A stretch of 23,842 nt of DNA from assembly GCA_030696545.1 (NCBI GenBank), contig JAUYSA010000106.1:1-23842 (forward strand). Reading direction: 5' to 3'. Source of the stretch: Hyphomonadaceae bacterium (GTDB lineage Bacteria; Pseudomonadota; Alphaproteobacteria; Caulobacterales; Hyphomonadaceae). Positions within the stretch are counted from its first letter, which is position 1. Every line of letters begins with the position of its first letter. The notes below the pieces were generated by a model that had not been told where the DNA came from, ran no database searches, and worked only from the letters and a program-made list of their open reading frames with translations. Both the position numbers and the translations under genes were made by a program. Positions 7,959 through 15,972 of this stretch are shown here, one piece after another.

Positions 7959-9467
7959 TCAGGCGCCGATCGCAAATATCCGGCGGCGTTCCACCGATGA
8001 GGGAATGCGCAGCGACTCGCGGTACTTGGCGACCGTCCGGCGAGCGATATCTATTCCAAAGGCGCGCAACCGTTCCACGATCTGGTCGTCGGAGAGCACA
8101 GCGTCCTTGTTTTCCGTATCGATCATTTCCTTGATGCGGTGCCGCACGGCTTCGGCGGAGTGGGATTCTCCTCCCTGCACCGACGGGATCGAGGCCGAGA
8201 AAAAGTACTTCAGCTCAAAAACGCCGCGCGGCGTCGAAACATACTTGTTCGACGTAACCCGGCTTACAGTCGACTCGTGCATTTCGACAGCATCGGCGAC
8301 CGTCTTGAGATTGAGAGGACGAAGCGCTCTCACGCCCGAGACGAAGAATCCGTCCTGCTGACGCACGATTTCAGACGAGACCTTGAGAATGGTGCGCGCG
8401 CGCTGGTCGAGCGACTTGATCAGCCAGTTGGCGTTGGCCTGACATTCCGAAATGAAGGTCTTTTCTTCGTCGGTCTTCGAGAGGCCTGAGACCTCATTGT
8501 AATAGGTGCGGTCAAGCAGAACGCGCGGCAGCGTGTCAGCGTTAAGTTCGACCGAATACGTGCCGTTCGGCATTTCGCGCACGAACACGTCAGGCGTGAT
8601 CGCAGGCGCGGCATCACCGGCGAACGCTGCGCCGGGCCGCGGCGTCAGCGTGCGAAGCTCAGCCAGCATGTCGATGACATCTTCCTGGTCGACGCCGCAG
8701 ATTTCCGCGAGCCGCTTGAAATCACGGCGCGCCGCGACCTCGAGATTTTCCATCAGCTTCTGCATCACCGGATCGAAGCGATCACGCTCGATCAGCTGCA
8801 GGGAAAGGCATTCCTGAATGTTGCGCGCCATCACGCCCGTGGGCTCGAAGCCCTGGCATGTCTGCAGCACAGCCTCGACATCTTCGAACTCGACACCGAG
8901 CGCGTTGGCAATCTCGTGGACGTCGCCGCGCATGAAGCCGGCTTCATCGGTCTCTTCGATCAGGCGAGCTGCAATCAGCCGGTCCGCATCGATCAGGCCG
9001 GCGATCTGGAGTTGATCTTCGAGATGATCGCGGAGCGACTTCTCCTCCGCCGTGATCGACTCGAGATCGAAGTCTTCCGAACGCTGCTTGCCCGAACCCG
9101 CTTTCGACCAGTCGAGCTGCGCCGAGGGGCCACCCTGGCTGCCGGCATCGCCGCCTTCAGAGGGGCTGTCGTTTTCATAGACGTCGTCGGAGCGCGCATC
9201 GAGATCGCTGCTGGCCTTGGCCGCGCCATCGGCTTCATCGAGCCGCATCTCTTCGCGTTTTTCGGAAACCTTGTCTGGGGCGTCCGGAGCATCCGCCCCG
9301 CCCTCGTTCTCGGCGCGGGTGAGCAGCGGGTTCCGCTCGATCTCGGTCTCTACATATTCCTGGAGTTCGACGTTGGAGAGCTGAAGCAGCTTGATCGCCT
9401 GCTGCAGCTGCGGCGTCATGACGAGGGATTGCCCCTGTCTCAGCTGCAGACGATGCGCAAGCGCCAC
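7959..9467 (-). CDS. rpoN: RNA polymerase sigma-54 factor
   Basis: Sigma-54 directs RNA polymerase to -24/-12 promoters that need AAA+ activators. The 502-residue protein has region I (LAHRLQLRQGQSLVMTPQLQQAI, activator-responsive), a Gln/Leu-rich ELQEYVETEIERNPLL segment, an acidic region II (about 45-105), the core-binding domain, an HTH around LKTVADAVEMHESTVSRVTSNKY, and a perfect RpoN box ARRTVAKYRE at about 475-484. I chose the GTG at 9467 because GGGAGG lies 5 bases upstream and it yields the canonical (V/M)ALAHRLQLRQGQ start; the frame is open to an ATG at 9515. It follows lptB by 122 bases; that gap contains an AT-rich patch (about 9530-9560) that may hold its own promoter. Confidence 0.97.
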   Translation of the reverse strand: MALAHRLQLRQGQSLVMTPQLQQAIKLLQLSNVELQEYVETEIERNPLLTRAENEGGADAPDAPDKVSEKREEMRLDEADGAAKASSDLDARSDDVYENDSPSEGGDAGSQGGPSAQLDWSKAGSGKQRSEDFDLESITAEEKSLRDHLEDQLQIAGLIDADRLIAARLIEETDEAGFMRGDVHEIANALGVEFEDVEAVLQTCQGFEPTGVMARNIQECLSLQLIERDRFDPVMQKLMENLEVAARRDFKRLAEICGVDQEDVIDMLAELRTLTPRPGAAFAGDAAPAITPDVFVREMPNGTYSVELNADTLPRVLLDRTYYNEVSGLSKTDEEKTFISECQANANWLIKSLDQRARTILKVSSEIVRQQDGFFVSGVRALRPLNLKTVADAVEMHESTVSRVTSNKYVSTPRGVFELKYFFSASIPSVQGGESHSAEAVRHRIKEMIDTENKDAVLSDDQIVERLRAFGIDIARRTVAKYRESLRIPSSVERRRIFAIGA

Positions 9468-9589
9468 AAGAACCTCCCAGAGTCCGGGCCGGGCTACCCC
9501 GACCGGCTGACCCATCCGACTGGGGTCACATTAACCGAGCGGTATTAAAATTGCATAATCGGCAACGTCAGAACCTTCGGCAAACACCG

Positions 9590-10381
9590 TCACTGGGCGG
9601 TGAATCTTGCTCCGAGGTAAACGCGACGGACATCCTCGTTAGTAAGTACCTCCGACGGCGTGCCTTCGAATAGCACCTTTCCGTCGTAGATGATCGACGC
9701 CCTATCAACGATCTCGAGGGTTTCGCGAACCTGGTGGTCCGTAATCAACACCCCAAGGCCCCTGCCCTTGAGATAACGGACCAGGTCCGAAATATCGGAA
9801 ACGGCCAGCGGGTCGATGCCGGTGAACGGCTCGTCCAGGAGCATGAAATTGGGCCGCGACGCCAGCGCACGGGCGATCTCCACCCTGCGACGCTCCCCGC
9901 CCGAAAGCGAGTTCGCATTCTGCTTGGCCAGCCGCGCGATCTGCAGCTCTTCCAGCAGCGATTCAGTCAGTTCCTTCCGCGCCGCGCGGGATGACTCGGT
10001 CAGCTCGGCCACCGCCATGACGTTGTCCCACACGCTCATGCCGCGGAAGATGGAGTTTTCCTGCGGCAGGTAGCCAACACCCAGACGCGCGCGCTGGTAC
10101 ATCGGCAGCGCGGTGACGTCCGCTCCGTCGATCGTCACCCTGCCCGCGTCGGCGTGGATGAGACCCATCATCATGTAGAAGCAGGTGGTCTTGCCTGCGC
10201 CGTTGGGGCCGAGCAGGCCCACGATCTCGCCGCGACGGAGGTGAAGGCTGACATCCTTCACGACCTGCCGGCTCTTGAAAGCCTTCGCGAGATTGTTGGC
10301 GCGCAGCCCGTCGCGATCGTCCGCGCCGCCTTGGGCGGGGAACAGATCGTCAGCCGCTATCTTTCCCGTGGGCGCGTCCAT
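9590..10381 (-). CDS. lptB: LPS export ABC transporter ATP-binding protein
   Basis: LptB is the cytoplasmic ATPase of the LptB2FGC machine that extracts lipopolysaccharide from the inner membrane. In the 263 residues I see Walker A GPNGAGKT (58-65), Q-loop Gln107 in YLPQENSIFRGMSV, signature LSGGE (159-163), Walker B FMLLDEP (179-185) with Glu184, and the switch His216 in ITDHQ. It carries an N-terminal extension of about 27 hydrophilic residues before the ABC fold starts at LRANNLAKAF. The ATG at 10381 lies 7 bases after the lptA stop, so the two are cotranscribed and perhaps coupled. Confidence 0.97.
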   Translation of the reverse strand: MDAPTGKIAADDLFPAQGGADDRDGLRANNLAKAFKSRQVVKDVSLHLRRGEIVGLLGPNGAGKTTCFYMMMGLIHADAGRVTIDGADVTALPMYQRARLGVGYLPQENSIFRGMSVWDNVMAVAELTESSRAARKELTESLLEELQIARLAKQNANSLSGGERRRVEIARALASRPNFMLLDEPFTGIDPLAVSDISDLVRYLKGRGLGVLITDHQVRETLEIVDRASIIYDGKVLFEGTPSEVLTNEDVRRVYLGARFTAQ

Positions 10382-10388
10382 GCGGCTC

Positions 10389-10937
10389 TCAGTTCGGTGA
10401 CGAAGCGGCGGGCGGCGTGGCCGGATCGCGCTTCGAGGCAGGCGTGAAAATGGAGGTGACGCGGTTCGAGCCGGCGGTGATCACGGTGCGGCCCTCCGCC
10501 ACCATGTAAACCACCTGCGTGCCTCGCACGACGCCTTCGGTGCCGCGCGAGAGGATGACGTCGCCGGTGATGGTGATCGTGTCGGTCGGATAGTCATAGC
10601 GCGCGCGGTCGCCGCGAATTTTCACATCGGGCGCCGTGTAATAGACACGGCCTTCCGCAACCAGCTCTTCCATCGCGTCGCAGACCGGTTCCTCGCCGGC
10701 GGCAGGCTTGGTCTTGGAGCAGATCACGGTGAGCTTGTCTGTCGTGATGCGGCTCTCGCCCTGCGTGGCGACCACGTCGCCCGTGTAAACGCCACGTCCC
10801 TCATTCTGCAGGTATTCGCCCTTCTTGGAGGTGATCTCCACCGGCGCGTCGCCGCGGCCGATCTGCGCAGCAGCTGGGCCTGCCAGAAGCACGGCGCCGG
10901 CGAGAAGGAGGGGGATATGCCTGAATGTCATGGTCAT
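10389..10937 (-). CDS. lptA: LPS transport periplasmic protein LptA (OstA-like)
   Basis: LptA bridges the periplasm between LptC and LptD, shielding the lipid part of LPS. The 182-residue precursor has a signal peptide (MTMTFRHIPLLLAGAVLLAGPAAAQ, cleavage probably after AAA near residue 24) and an OstA-type beta-jellyroll with VEITSKKGEYLQNEGRG, YTGDVVATQGESRITTDKLTV, YDYPTDTITITGDVILS and VVYMVAEGRTVI. The ATG at 10937 is chosen to give a proper signal peptide; a second ATG follows at 10931. It starts 5 bases after the lptC stop. The tail is short and Pro/Ala-rich. Confidence 0.93.
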   Translation of the reverse strand: MTMTFRHIPLLLAGAVLLAGPAAAQIGRGDAPVEITSKKGEYLQNEGRGVYTGDVVATQGESRITTDKLTVICSKTKPAAGEEPVCDAMEELVAEGRVYYTAPDVKIRGDRARYDYPTDTITITGDVILSRGTEGVVRGTQVVYMVAEGRTVITAGSNRVTSIFTPASKRDPATPPAASSPN

Positions 10938-10941
10938 CGTC

Positions 10942-11604
10942 CTAGTTACCCCCGCCCCTAGCCGCCTGGCCGCGCTTCCGTTTGGGCGTGAATCTTGTCC
11001 AAACATTGCCCTCGAGGATGATCCGGTTGCCATCGTCCAGAACCTCATACTGATCGGCCCTGATCTCGCCAATGGGGCCGACCCCGTTGAGCGGCGTCTG
11101 GCCTTCGACCCGGTTGTTCTTCACATACATCCGGGTGCGCTGGGAGGTGAACGTATATCCCCCTGCATCCGTCATCACGACGTCGCCCACGAGTTCCAGC
11201 ACCTCGGTATCGGCGTTCCAGACCCCTTCACGGGCCTGCACCACCGACGAGGCGGCATCTTCAAGCCTTGGGTTCACCAGGTCGATCAGCGACACATTCT
11301 CGCGCCGCCGCCGGGCCGTCTCGGCCGTGAGGCTGTAGGGACGGTCATTCGAATCGAAGCCCTCGAAACGCGGCCCCAGAACCGTGACGCTGAGACCCGA
11401 TGTCGGACCAGAAACCGGCGCGGGCGCCAGGCTGGAATTGATGATCGTGCCCACCAGCGTTCCGGCCGACAGCACAGCGCCGATCGTGAAAAGCAGCCGC
11501 AGGATATGCACCAGCGCCGTGCGCCGCCGGGCCTCCTTCAGCGAGGTGGCGCGCCGCGGACCCCAGAGGTCCATCGAATGATGCGAATGAGCGGCGGTGA
11601 CCAT
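10942..11604 (-). CDS. lptC: LPS export ABC transporter periplasmic protein LptC
   Basis: LptC is the single-pass inner-membrane protein that passes LPS from LptBFG to LptA. The 220-residue product (from the ATG at 11604; an upstream ATG at 11631 would add 9 residues) has one membrane helix at about residues 33-56 (ILRLLFTIGAVLSAGTLVG), then a periplasmic domain with LGPRFEGFDSNDRPYSLTAETA, the typical LptC pattern, and WNADTEVLELVGDVVMTDAGG, YTFTSQRTRMYVKNNRVEG repeats of the beta-jellyroll. The end is basic and Gly-rich. Placed between rnd and lptA, as in many alphaproteobacteria. Confidence 0.93.
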   Translation of the reverse strand: MVTAAHSHHSMDLWGPRRATSLKEARRRTALVHILRLLFTIGAVLSAGTLVGTIINSSLAPAPVSGPTSGLSVTVLGPRFEGFDSNDRPYSLTAETARRRRENVSLIDLVNPRLEDAASSVVQAREGVWNADTEVLELVGDVVMTDAGGYTFTSQRTRMYVKNNRVEGQTPLNGVGPIGEIRADQYEVLDDGNRIILEGNVWTRFTPKRKRGQAARGGGN

Positions 11605-11680
11605 GACCCAGCCTAAAACGGGAACCCGCACAGGGAAACCTTTTGACCTCAGTCACAAGGCCCAAAAGAGGCGGAAAACC

Positions 11681-12295
11681 CTAGCTGTGTGCAAAAATGT
11701 CCTGCTCAGCCCAGCCGGACAGGTCGAGGGCGGCTCGCACGGGCAGGAAATCGAAGCAGGCCTGCGCCAGCTCCGTCCGTCCTTCGCGCGCCAGCATCGC
11801 ATCCAGCCTCGCCTTCAGCTCGTGCAAGTGCGTCACGTCGGAAGCCGCATAAGCCAGTTGCGCATCCGATAGCTTCTCGGCGCCCCAGTCCGAACTCTGC
11901 TGCGCCTTCGACATGTCGAGGTTCAGCAGTTCGCGCGACAGGTCCTTGAGGCCGTGACGATCCGTGTAGGTCCGCGCCAGCCGCGAAGCGATCTTGGTGC
12001 AATAGACCGGGAAGCACGGCGCGCCTAGCCATTGCTGGATCATGCCCAGGTCAAAGCGCGCGAAATGGAAGATCTTCAGGATGCGCGGGTTCGACACCAA
12101 CGCCTTGAGGTTCGGGCAATCATAGTCCGGACGCTTCAGGCGAACGACATGCGCATCGCCCTTCCCGTCCGACAGCTGCACCACGCAGAGAGCATCACGG
12201 AACGGGTTGAGCCCCATCGTCTCCGTGTCGATGGCAACGGAGCCCGTGAAGATCACGTCCGCCGGAAGATCGCCCTCGTGGTGATGAATAGCCAT
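11681..12295 (-). CDS. short ribonuclease D (DEDDy 3'-5' exonuclease)
   Basis: A 204-residue RNase D-type 3'-5' exoribonuclease lacking the C-terminal HRDC domains of E. coli RNase D, the short form found in alphaproteobacteria upstream of lptC. Catalytic residues are visible: Asp23 and Glu25 in AIDTETMGL, Asp82 in HFARFDLGM, and Tyr149/Asp153 in LAYAASDVTHL (the YxxxD of the DEDDy class). The ATG at 12295 has GAGG 7 bases before it and gives the family's MAIHHHEGDLP start; the frame is open upstream but that reading is the shadow of the thiolase. It lies 76 bases from the lptC start. Confidence 0.93.
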   Translation of the reverse strand: MAIHHHEGDLPADVIFTGSVAIDTETMGLNPFRDALCVVQLSDGKGDAHVVRLKRPDYDCPNLKALVSNPRILKIFHFARFDLGMIQQWLGAPCFPVYCTKIASRLARTYTDRHGLKDLSRELLNLDMSKAQQSSDWGAEKLSDAQLAYAASDVTHLHELKARLDAMLAREGRTELAQACFDFLPVRAALDLSGWAEQDIFAHS

Positions 12296-12363
12296 GGAAA
12301 CCTCACTTTCGGGAGGAGCAATGGCGGGAAACGGGCCGAAACACAACCCGGCCGCCAGCAAGC

Positions 12364-13536
12364 CTAAACGCGCTCCAGATAAGCCGCCGTCGCCATGCCG
12401 CCCGCTGTGCAGACGCCAACAACGGCCTTCTTCTTCCCACGCCGCCCCAGCTCCATCAGCGTCGAGCCAAGATAGCGGATGCCCGACATGCCATAGGGGT
12501 GGCCTAGCGCGATCGCCCCGCCATTGACGTTGGTGGTCTCCCACGGCGTCTCCAGCTGCGCCTGATTGTAGAGCGTGGTGACGGCATAGGCTTCATGCAG
12601 CTCCCAGAGATCGACATCGCCGTTTGTCAGCCCATGCTGCTTCATCAGCTTCCGGATCGCCGGCGTGATCGCGATGCTCATCTCCTCCGGCGCCACCGAC
12701 GCCAGCTGCATGCCCCGGAACAGGCCGAGGATCGGCAAGCCGCGCTTCGCCGCAAGATCAGCATCCATCATCACCGCCGCGCCCGCGCCATCTGATAGCT
12801 GCGAAGCATTGCCCGCCGTCGTCGTGCCGCCGTCAAACACCGGCTTCAGCTTCGCCAGTCCTTCCAGTGTCGTGTCAGCGCGCGGACCTTCATCGTGCTC
12901 GAGCGTCACTTCCTGCTCGCGGCTCTGCCCCGTCGCCTTGTCGATAGCCTTCATCACCACCTTGAACGGCGTGATCTCCTCCGCGAACTTGCCCGCCTTC
13001 CGCGCCGCCTCGACACGCTGCTGGCTGCCGACCACGTATGCGTCCAGCGCCTCGCGCGTGATGCCATACTTTTTCGCGACGAAATCCGCCGTCTCGTTCA
13101 TCGTCCACCACACCGCCGGCATGCGCGCCTGCAGTGGCGGATAGAAGAACCCGTCAACCGCAATCCCCATTTGCACAAGACTGATGCTCTCGACCCCGCC
13201 CGCAATGCCGCAGCTGATCTCGCCCGTCGCAATCCGGCTCGCGATCATCGAAGCAGCCGACAGCCCCGAGCCGCAATAGCGGTTCACTGTCACGCCGGGC
13301 ACATCGAACCCCGCCTCCAGCGCCGCCGTGCGCCCGATGTTATGGCCCGTCGCTCCCTGAGGCAGGCCGCAACCGAGAACGATGTCCTCGACCTCCCCGC
13401 TCTCGACTTTCGCCCGTGCTACAGCTTCCTTCAGCACGTGGGCTGCGAGCGGAATCCCGTGCGTCTGGTTCAACGCTCCCCGGAACGCCCTTGCGATCCC
13501 GGTCCGGCAATAGCCGACAACAGCAACATCTTTCAT
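12364..13536 (-). CDS. thiolase (acetyl-CoA C-acyltransferase)
   Basis: A complete 390-residue thiolase, which forms or cleaves the C-C bond of beta-ketoacyl-CoA in fatty-acid oxidation or polyester/mevalonate-type condensation. The nucleophilic cysteine is Cys88 (NRYCGSGLSA), the general base His346 (GGAIALGHPYGMSG) and the second cysteine Cys376 (VGVCTAGGMA). The last motif is C-T-A-G-G rather than the usual C-x-G-G-G. The start ATG at 13536 has GAGGG 8 bases upstream. It lies 68 bases ahead of the RNase D gene on the same strand. No beta-oxidation partner is adjacent, so the direction and substrate remain open. Confidence 0.93.
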   Translation of the reverse strand: MKDVAVVGYCRTGIARAFRGALNQTHGIPLAAHVLKEAVARAKVESGEVEDIVLGCGLPQGATGHNIGRTAALEAGFDVPGVTVNRYCGSGLSAASMIASRIATGEISCGIAGGVESISLVQMGIAVDGFFYPPLQARMPAVWWTMNETADFVAKKYGITREALDAYVVGSQQRVEAARKAGKFAEEITPFKVVMKAIDKATGQSREQEVTLEHDEGPRADTTLEGLAKLKPVFDGGTTTAGNASQLSDGAGAAVMMDADLAAKRGLPILGLFRGMQLASVAPEEMSIAITPAIRKLMKQHGLTNGDVDLWELHEAYAVTTLYNQAQLETPWETTNVNGGAIALGHPYGMSGIRYLGSTLMELGRRGKKKAVVGVCTAGGMATAAYLERV

Positions 13537-13554
13537 GGCAAAATCCCTCGTGGC

Positions 13555-14343
13555 TCACATAAACTTGCGCCGGCGCTTGAACGCGCGCACATCTTCGGCG
13601 GTCAGTTCAAACCACTCTACGTTAAGTCGCTTATCCTTGAAGCGATTGTGCCAGTAGGCTTCGATCCCGCTCGGGTCATCCGTTTCAAGCGTATGGATTG
13701 GCTCGACGCGCTCCGGTAACTCGATTCCGATTTGGCCTATGCGTTTCAGCGGAGAAGTCGTCTTCCCAATTTTGTAACGGCGCCCGGACTTCAGCAAATA
13801 AACGTAACCGTAGATCGGACCAGAGTCTGCTTCGTTGCCTTCGTCGCTATCGGTTTCGTCCGGCGTGGCATTTCGCAGGGCATCAAGAATTTTTTCCGGG
13901 GCGCCGCGTTCGATGGCGAGAATCAACACCTTCTTGAGCATTTCGGTCTTCCGGCCAAACCGTACTTGAAACGTTCGCGAGTGGGGGAAGTCTTCGTTGG
14001 TCCGTCCGTGCAGCTTCAGCTCGCCATCCGTTGGGACGTGGCCCAACTGAATGGTCAAATCCAGGAAGGCCCCCAGCAAAACCTCTTCCAGGATCGCTTC
14101 GGTTTTCAGGTTTGGCGCTAATCCCGCCTCGGCAATAGCATCGCTCCAGCGCGCCCAATAAACCCCGTGCCAAGCGTGCATCCCGAGTCCAGTTGAAGCT
14201 TCAAATCGCAGCCTGCCCGGCACCTTCCCATCACGCTTCGCGAGCGCCTGAATTGCGCGGATCATCTCCTCTCGGGTCAATGCGTTCGCTTTCTTCCCTA
14301 GGCGCGCCGTGCTGCGTTGATAGCGTCTTTGTTCGCCGCGCAA
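13555..14343 (-). CDS. GIY-YIG (T5orf172/Mug113-like) nuclease-domain protein with homing-type repeats
   Basis: From a TTG at 14343 the product has 262 residues; the true start is unclear. Residues 179-195 (GYVYLLKSGRRYKIGKT) are the GIY-YIG core of the T5orf172/Mug113 branch, with Arg201, Glu228 (GIEAYWHNRF, metal-binding Glu) and EWFEL (243-247), so the nuclease centre looks intact. Upstream, residues 22-77 and 80-140 resemble two copies of the homing-endonuclease-associated repeat (helix, GKVP, W-x-x-A-x-x-x-A-G-L). The frame immediately upstream is taken over by another basic ORF (14298-14549) that looks like the missing N-terminus in a -1-shifted frame. Such proteins usually belong to phages or homing elements. 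No SD is evident at 14343; an ATG at 14265 is an alternative. Confidence 0.75.
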   Translation of the reverse strand: MRGEQRRYQRSTARLGKKANALTREEMIRAIQALAKRDGKVPGRLRFEASTGLGMHAWHGVYWARWSDAIAEAGLAPNLKTEAILEEVLLGAFLDLTIQLGHVPTDGELKLHGRTNEDFPHSRTFQVRFGRKTEMLKKVLILAIERGAPEKILDALRNATPDETDSDEGNEADSGPIYGYVYLLKSGRRYKIGKTTSPLKRIGQIGIELPERVEPIHTLETDDPSGIEAYWHNRFKDKRLNVEWFELTAEDVRAFKRRRKFM

Positions 14344-14549
14344 CAGACACGACTCAGGGCCTTCTTTTTCTCTGGGTTCAGCACGTAGCGATCACGGTCG
14401 GCGCGCCTGCGACGATCCGGATTCTTCTCCCGCCATGCCCTTGTCATAGCCGCGCACTTTTCGTTGTGACGCCTGCAGTAGCGGCGTTGTTGGGCGCGTT
14501 GTTTTGGTCGCGATGAGCCACGGCTTAATCCATGCGATGTCAGACGCAT
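14298..14549 (-). CDS. basic repeat ORF, probable frameshifted N-terminus of the GIY-YIG gene
   Basis: 83 codons ending at a TAG (14298-14300) and overlapping the start of the nuclease ORF by 46 bases in another frame. From about residue 22 the translation shows four units of 14-15 residues with the pattern R-x-(Y/W/C)-(R/C)-x-x-N-x-(E/D)-K-x-x-A (RYCRRHNEKCAAM, RAWREKNPDRRRRA, RDRYVLNPEKKKAL, RVCCAANKDAINAA). This Arg/Lys-rich repeat is typical of the N-termini of phage and homing endonucleases. A -1 shift (or one inserted base restored) near 14300 would join NAARRA to LGKKANALTREE. I see no classic slippery heptamer, so a mutation, sequencing error or genuine overlapping pair are all possible. 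The ATG at 14549 lacks a clear SD. Confidence 0.45.
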   Translation of the reverse strand: MRLTSHGLSRGSSRPKQRAQQRRYCRRHNEKCAAMTRAWREKNPDRRRRADRDRYVLNPEKKKALSRVCCAANKDAINAARRA

Positions 14550-14683
14550 TCAATGTCATTTACGGTATCCCATTGCGAGCAATCACCACGACACCTTGGC
14601 TGATAACGTAAACGACGCGCCCTCGGCTCGCGAGGAAGCTCAGCGGGAACTGCCGACAGAGCGAATTGTCTCTGATTTACAAG

Positions 14684-14722
14684 AACCGGAAGCCGGTTGG
14701 GGGTGTCTTTTCGACGACCCCC
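14684..14722 (-). terminator. two adjacent hairpins downstream of tRNA-Leu
   Basis: AACCGG-AAG-CCGGTT (14684-14698) and GGGGGTGTC (14699-14707) pairing with GACGACCCCC (14713-14722) with one bulged base. They lie directly after the tRNA-Leu 3' end in its reading direction and may stop or trim its transcript. No T-run follows, so intrinsic termination is not certain. Confidence 0.4.
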
Positions 14723-14733
14723 GAAAAAGCTGC

Positions 14734-14818
14734 TGGTGCCCAGAAGAGGACTCGAACCTCCACGCCTTGCGGCGCTGCTACCTGAAAGCAGTGCGTCTAC
14801 CAATTCCGCCATCTGGGC
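14734..14818 (-). tRNA. tRNA-Leu (anticodon CAG)
   Basis: 85 bases including encoded CCA: begins GCCCAGATGGCGGAATTGG and ends TTCTGGGCACCA. The anticodon arm CTGCT-TTCAGGT-AGCAG gives CAG; the long variable arm (GCGCCGCAAGGCGT) identifies a class II tRNA, and TGGTAGACGCA fits the leucine D arm. No duplicated 3' end indicating an attachment site was seen in the window. Confidence 0.97.
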
Positions 14819-14834
14819 AGATAGCAAGGCGGGC

Positions 14835-14863
14835 GTGATACAGGGGGTGCGCCCGGTATTCAA
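14835..14863 (-). promoter_or_regulatory. candidate promoter of tRNA-Leu
   Basis: On the minus strand TTGAAT (14858-14863), a 17-base spacer and TATCAC (14835-14840), ending 16 bases before the mature tRNA 5' end; a start about 7 bases further on would leave a leader of about 10 bases. Confidence 0.5.
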
Positions 14864-14925
14864 GGGGCGTCGTGATACGTCCGGCCAATCAACGTTTTGA
14901 CGCCGAACAGCCCGGCTTTGCAGGC

Positions 14926-15330
14926 CTATTGGCTGTCGCCCGGGCCGCCTTCGCCTGAAAGCGCCTTCAGGTCCGCACGGCCTTCCACGATTTCGGCCTT
15001 CCAGACCGGCAGCCCGGTAGGGCCCAGGACATCCCAGGTCGCCCCGACGCCGGCCGTCATCGGCATGTTGATGCACAGCGTCGCCTGCCCGCGCGCCGTC
15101 CAGCAGAAACGGTTCTGCGGATCCAGCTCCCATGACCCCGTCGCACGCATACCCGCCGAATTGACCTGCTCAAGCCGCCGGCCTTCCTTCAGCAGGATCG
15201 TCGTCACCTTGTCGTCCTGCTGGGTCAGCGTCAGCGTATTATCGCGCAGCACGCCAAGCGTGTCTGCCACGGCCGGCATGGCGAGCCCCAGCGCAAGCAG
15301 CAACGGAGCGAGAAGACGCCCCGCACGCAT
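14926..15330 (-). CDS. small exported protein of unknown function
   Basis: 134 residues from the ATG at 15330, which shares one base with the stop of the upstream lipid A deacylase-like gene (TGATG), so translation is almost certainly coupled. A signal peptide is plain (MRAGRLLAPLLLALGLAMPAVA, cleavage before DTLG). The mature part is about 110 residues, mostly beta strand in character (DNTLTLTQQDDKVTTILLKEG), with two cysteines (FCWTARGQATLC) that could form a disulphide around a region comparable to small periplasmic proteins. I do not recognise the family. Its coupling suggests a role with the outer-membrane enzyme, as chaperone, inhibitor or envelope-stress partner; this is inference. Confidence 0.75.
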   Translation of the reverse strand: MRAGRLLAPLLLALGLAMPAVADTLGVLRDNTLTLTQQDDKVTTILLKEGRRLEQVNSAGMRATGSWELDPQNRFCWTARGQATLCINMPMTAGVGATWDVLGPTGLPVWKAEIVEGRADLKALSGEGGPGDSQ

Positions 15331-15902
15331 CAGTTGAACCGCCACACAGCGCGCACGCCGATCTCGTCGAGGCCCTGATTGCGGCCCGAGCCAAGGATCT
15401 GGCCGTGGCTCAGATGCTCGTAGATGCCCTGAATGGCCCAGGTCGGCGTGATGTCATAGGTCAGCGCCAGCGAGGTGCGGAAAAGGTCTTTCGAGCCGAG
15501 CAGCACATGATCCTCGGCATAGTCGGCCGCCTGCTGATTGCCCGAGCCGAACGGATTGCTCACCGCGCCATCGTGGACCACGTAGCCAAAGCCTGGCTCA
15601 AGCCGCCAGCCCTGCGCGAACTGCCAGTCCCACTCCAGGCCGACGCCGCCATAGGACGTGTTCCCGTCCGTGTTCACCGATGCCATCACATAGGGATGCG
15701 GCGACCACGCCCAGCCGAGCCAGTCCGGCGAGGCAAAGCGCAGCTCGCCATTGATGTTGACGCCCGATTCCTTGTCCGCGTTCTTGCAGTCCGACACGCA
15801 GATATTGTGCTTCATCACGCCGAGGCGGACGCTGTCGATCTGCGCATGCGCGGCCGGTGCAACAAGAGCTGCCGCTGCAGCGGCCAGAAACACGGTTTTC
15901 AT
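15330..15902 (-). CDS. PagL-like lipid A deacylase / acyloxyacyl hydrolase family outer-membrane protein
   Basis: 190 residues with signal peptide MKTVFLAAAAAALVAPAAHA and alternating beta-strand pattern of an 8-stranded barrel ending in aromatic-terminated RAVWRFN, typical of outer-membrane export. The C-terminal block YEHLSHGQILGSGRNQGLDEIGVRA matches the PagL/acyloxyacyl-hydrolase signature (His-x-Ser followed by N-x-G-x-(D/E)). In PagL the triad is His, Ser and Glu; here His-Leu-Ser is present and the acid is presumably the Asp or Glu in GLDEIG, spaced somewhat further away. PagL removes the 3-O acyl chain of lipid A in the outer leaflet. The ATG at 15902 has GGGAGG 6 bases upstream. Next gene downstream overlaps by one base. 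Confidence 0.75.
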   Translation of the reverse strand: MKTVFLAAAAAALVAPAAHAQIDSVRLGVMKHNICVSDCKNADKESGVNINGELRFASPDWLGWAWSPHPYVMASVNTDGNTSYGGVGLEWDWQFAQGWRLEPGFGYVVHDGAVSNPFGSGNQQAADYAEDHVLLGSKDLFRTSLALTYDITPTWAIQGIYEHLSHGQILGSGRNQGLDEIGVRAVWRFN

Positions 15903-15972
15903 GCAGAACCTCCCAGGTACAGGCACGAGGCTAGAGCATATTCCGGCGCCACAGGAAACGGCCCATCACACG

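Noticed and set aside
14290..14310. Programmed -1 frameshift in the GIY-YIG gene
   Set aside because: No X-XXY-YYZ slippery heptamer is present at the junction; mutation or overlap is simpler.
13540..14733. Possible integration site with duplicated tRNA-Leu 3' end
   Set aside because: I searched by eye for a copy of the tRNA 3' segment around the GIY-YIG gene and found none.
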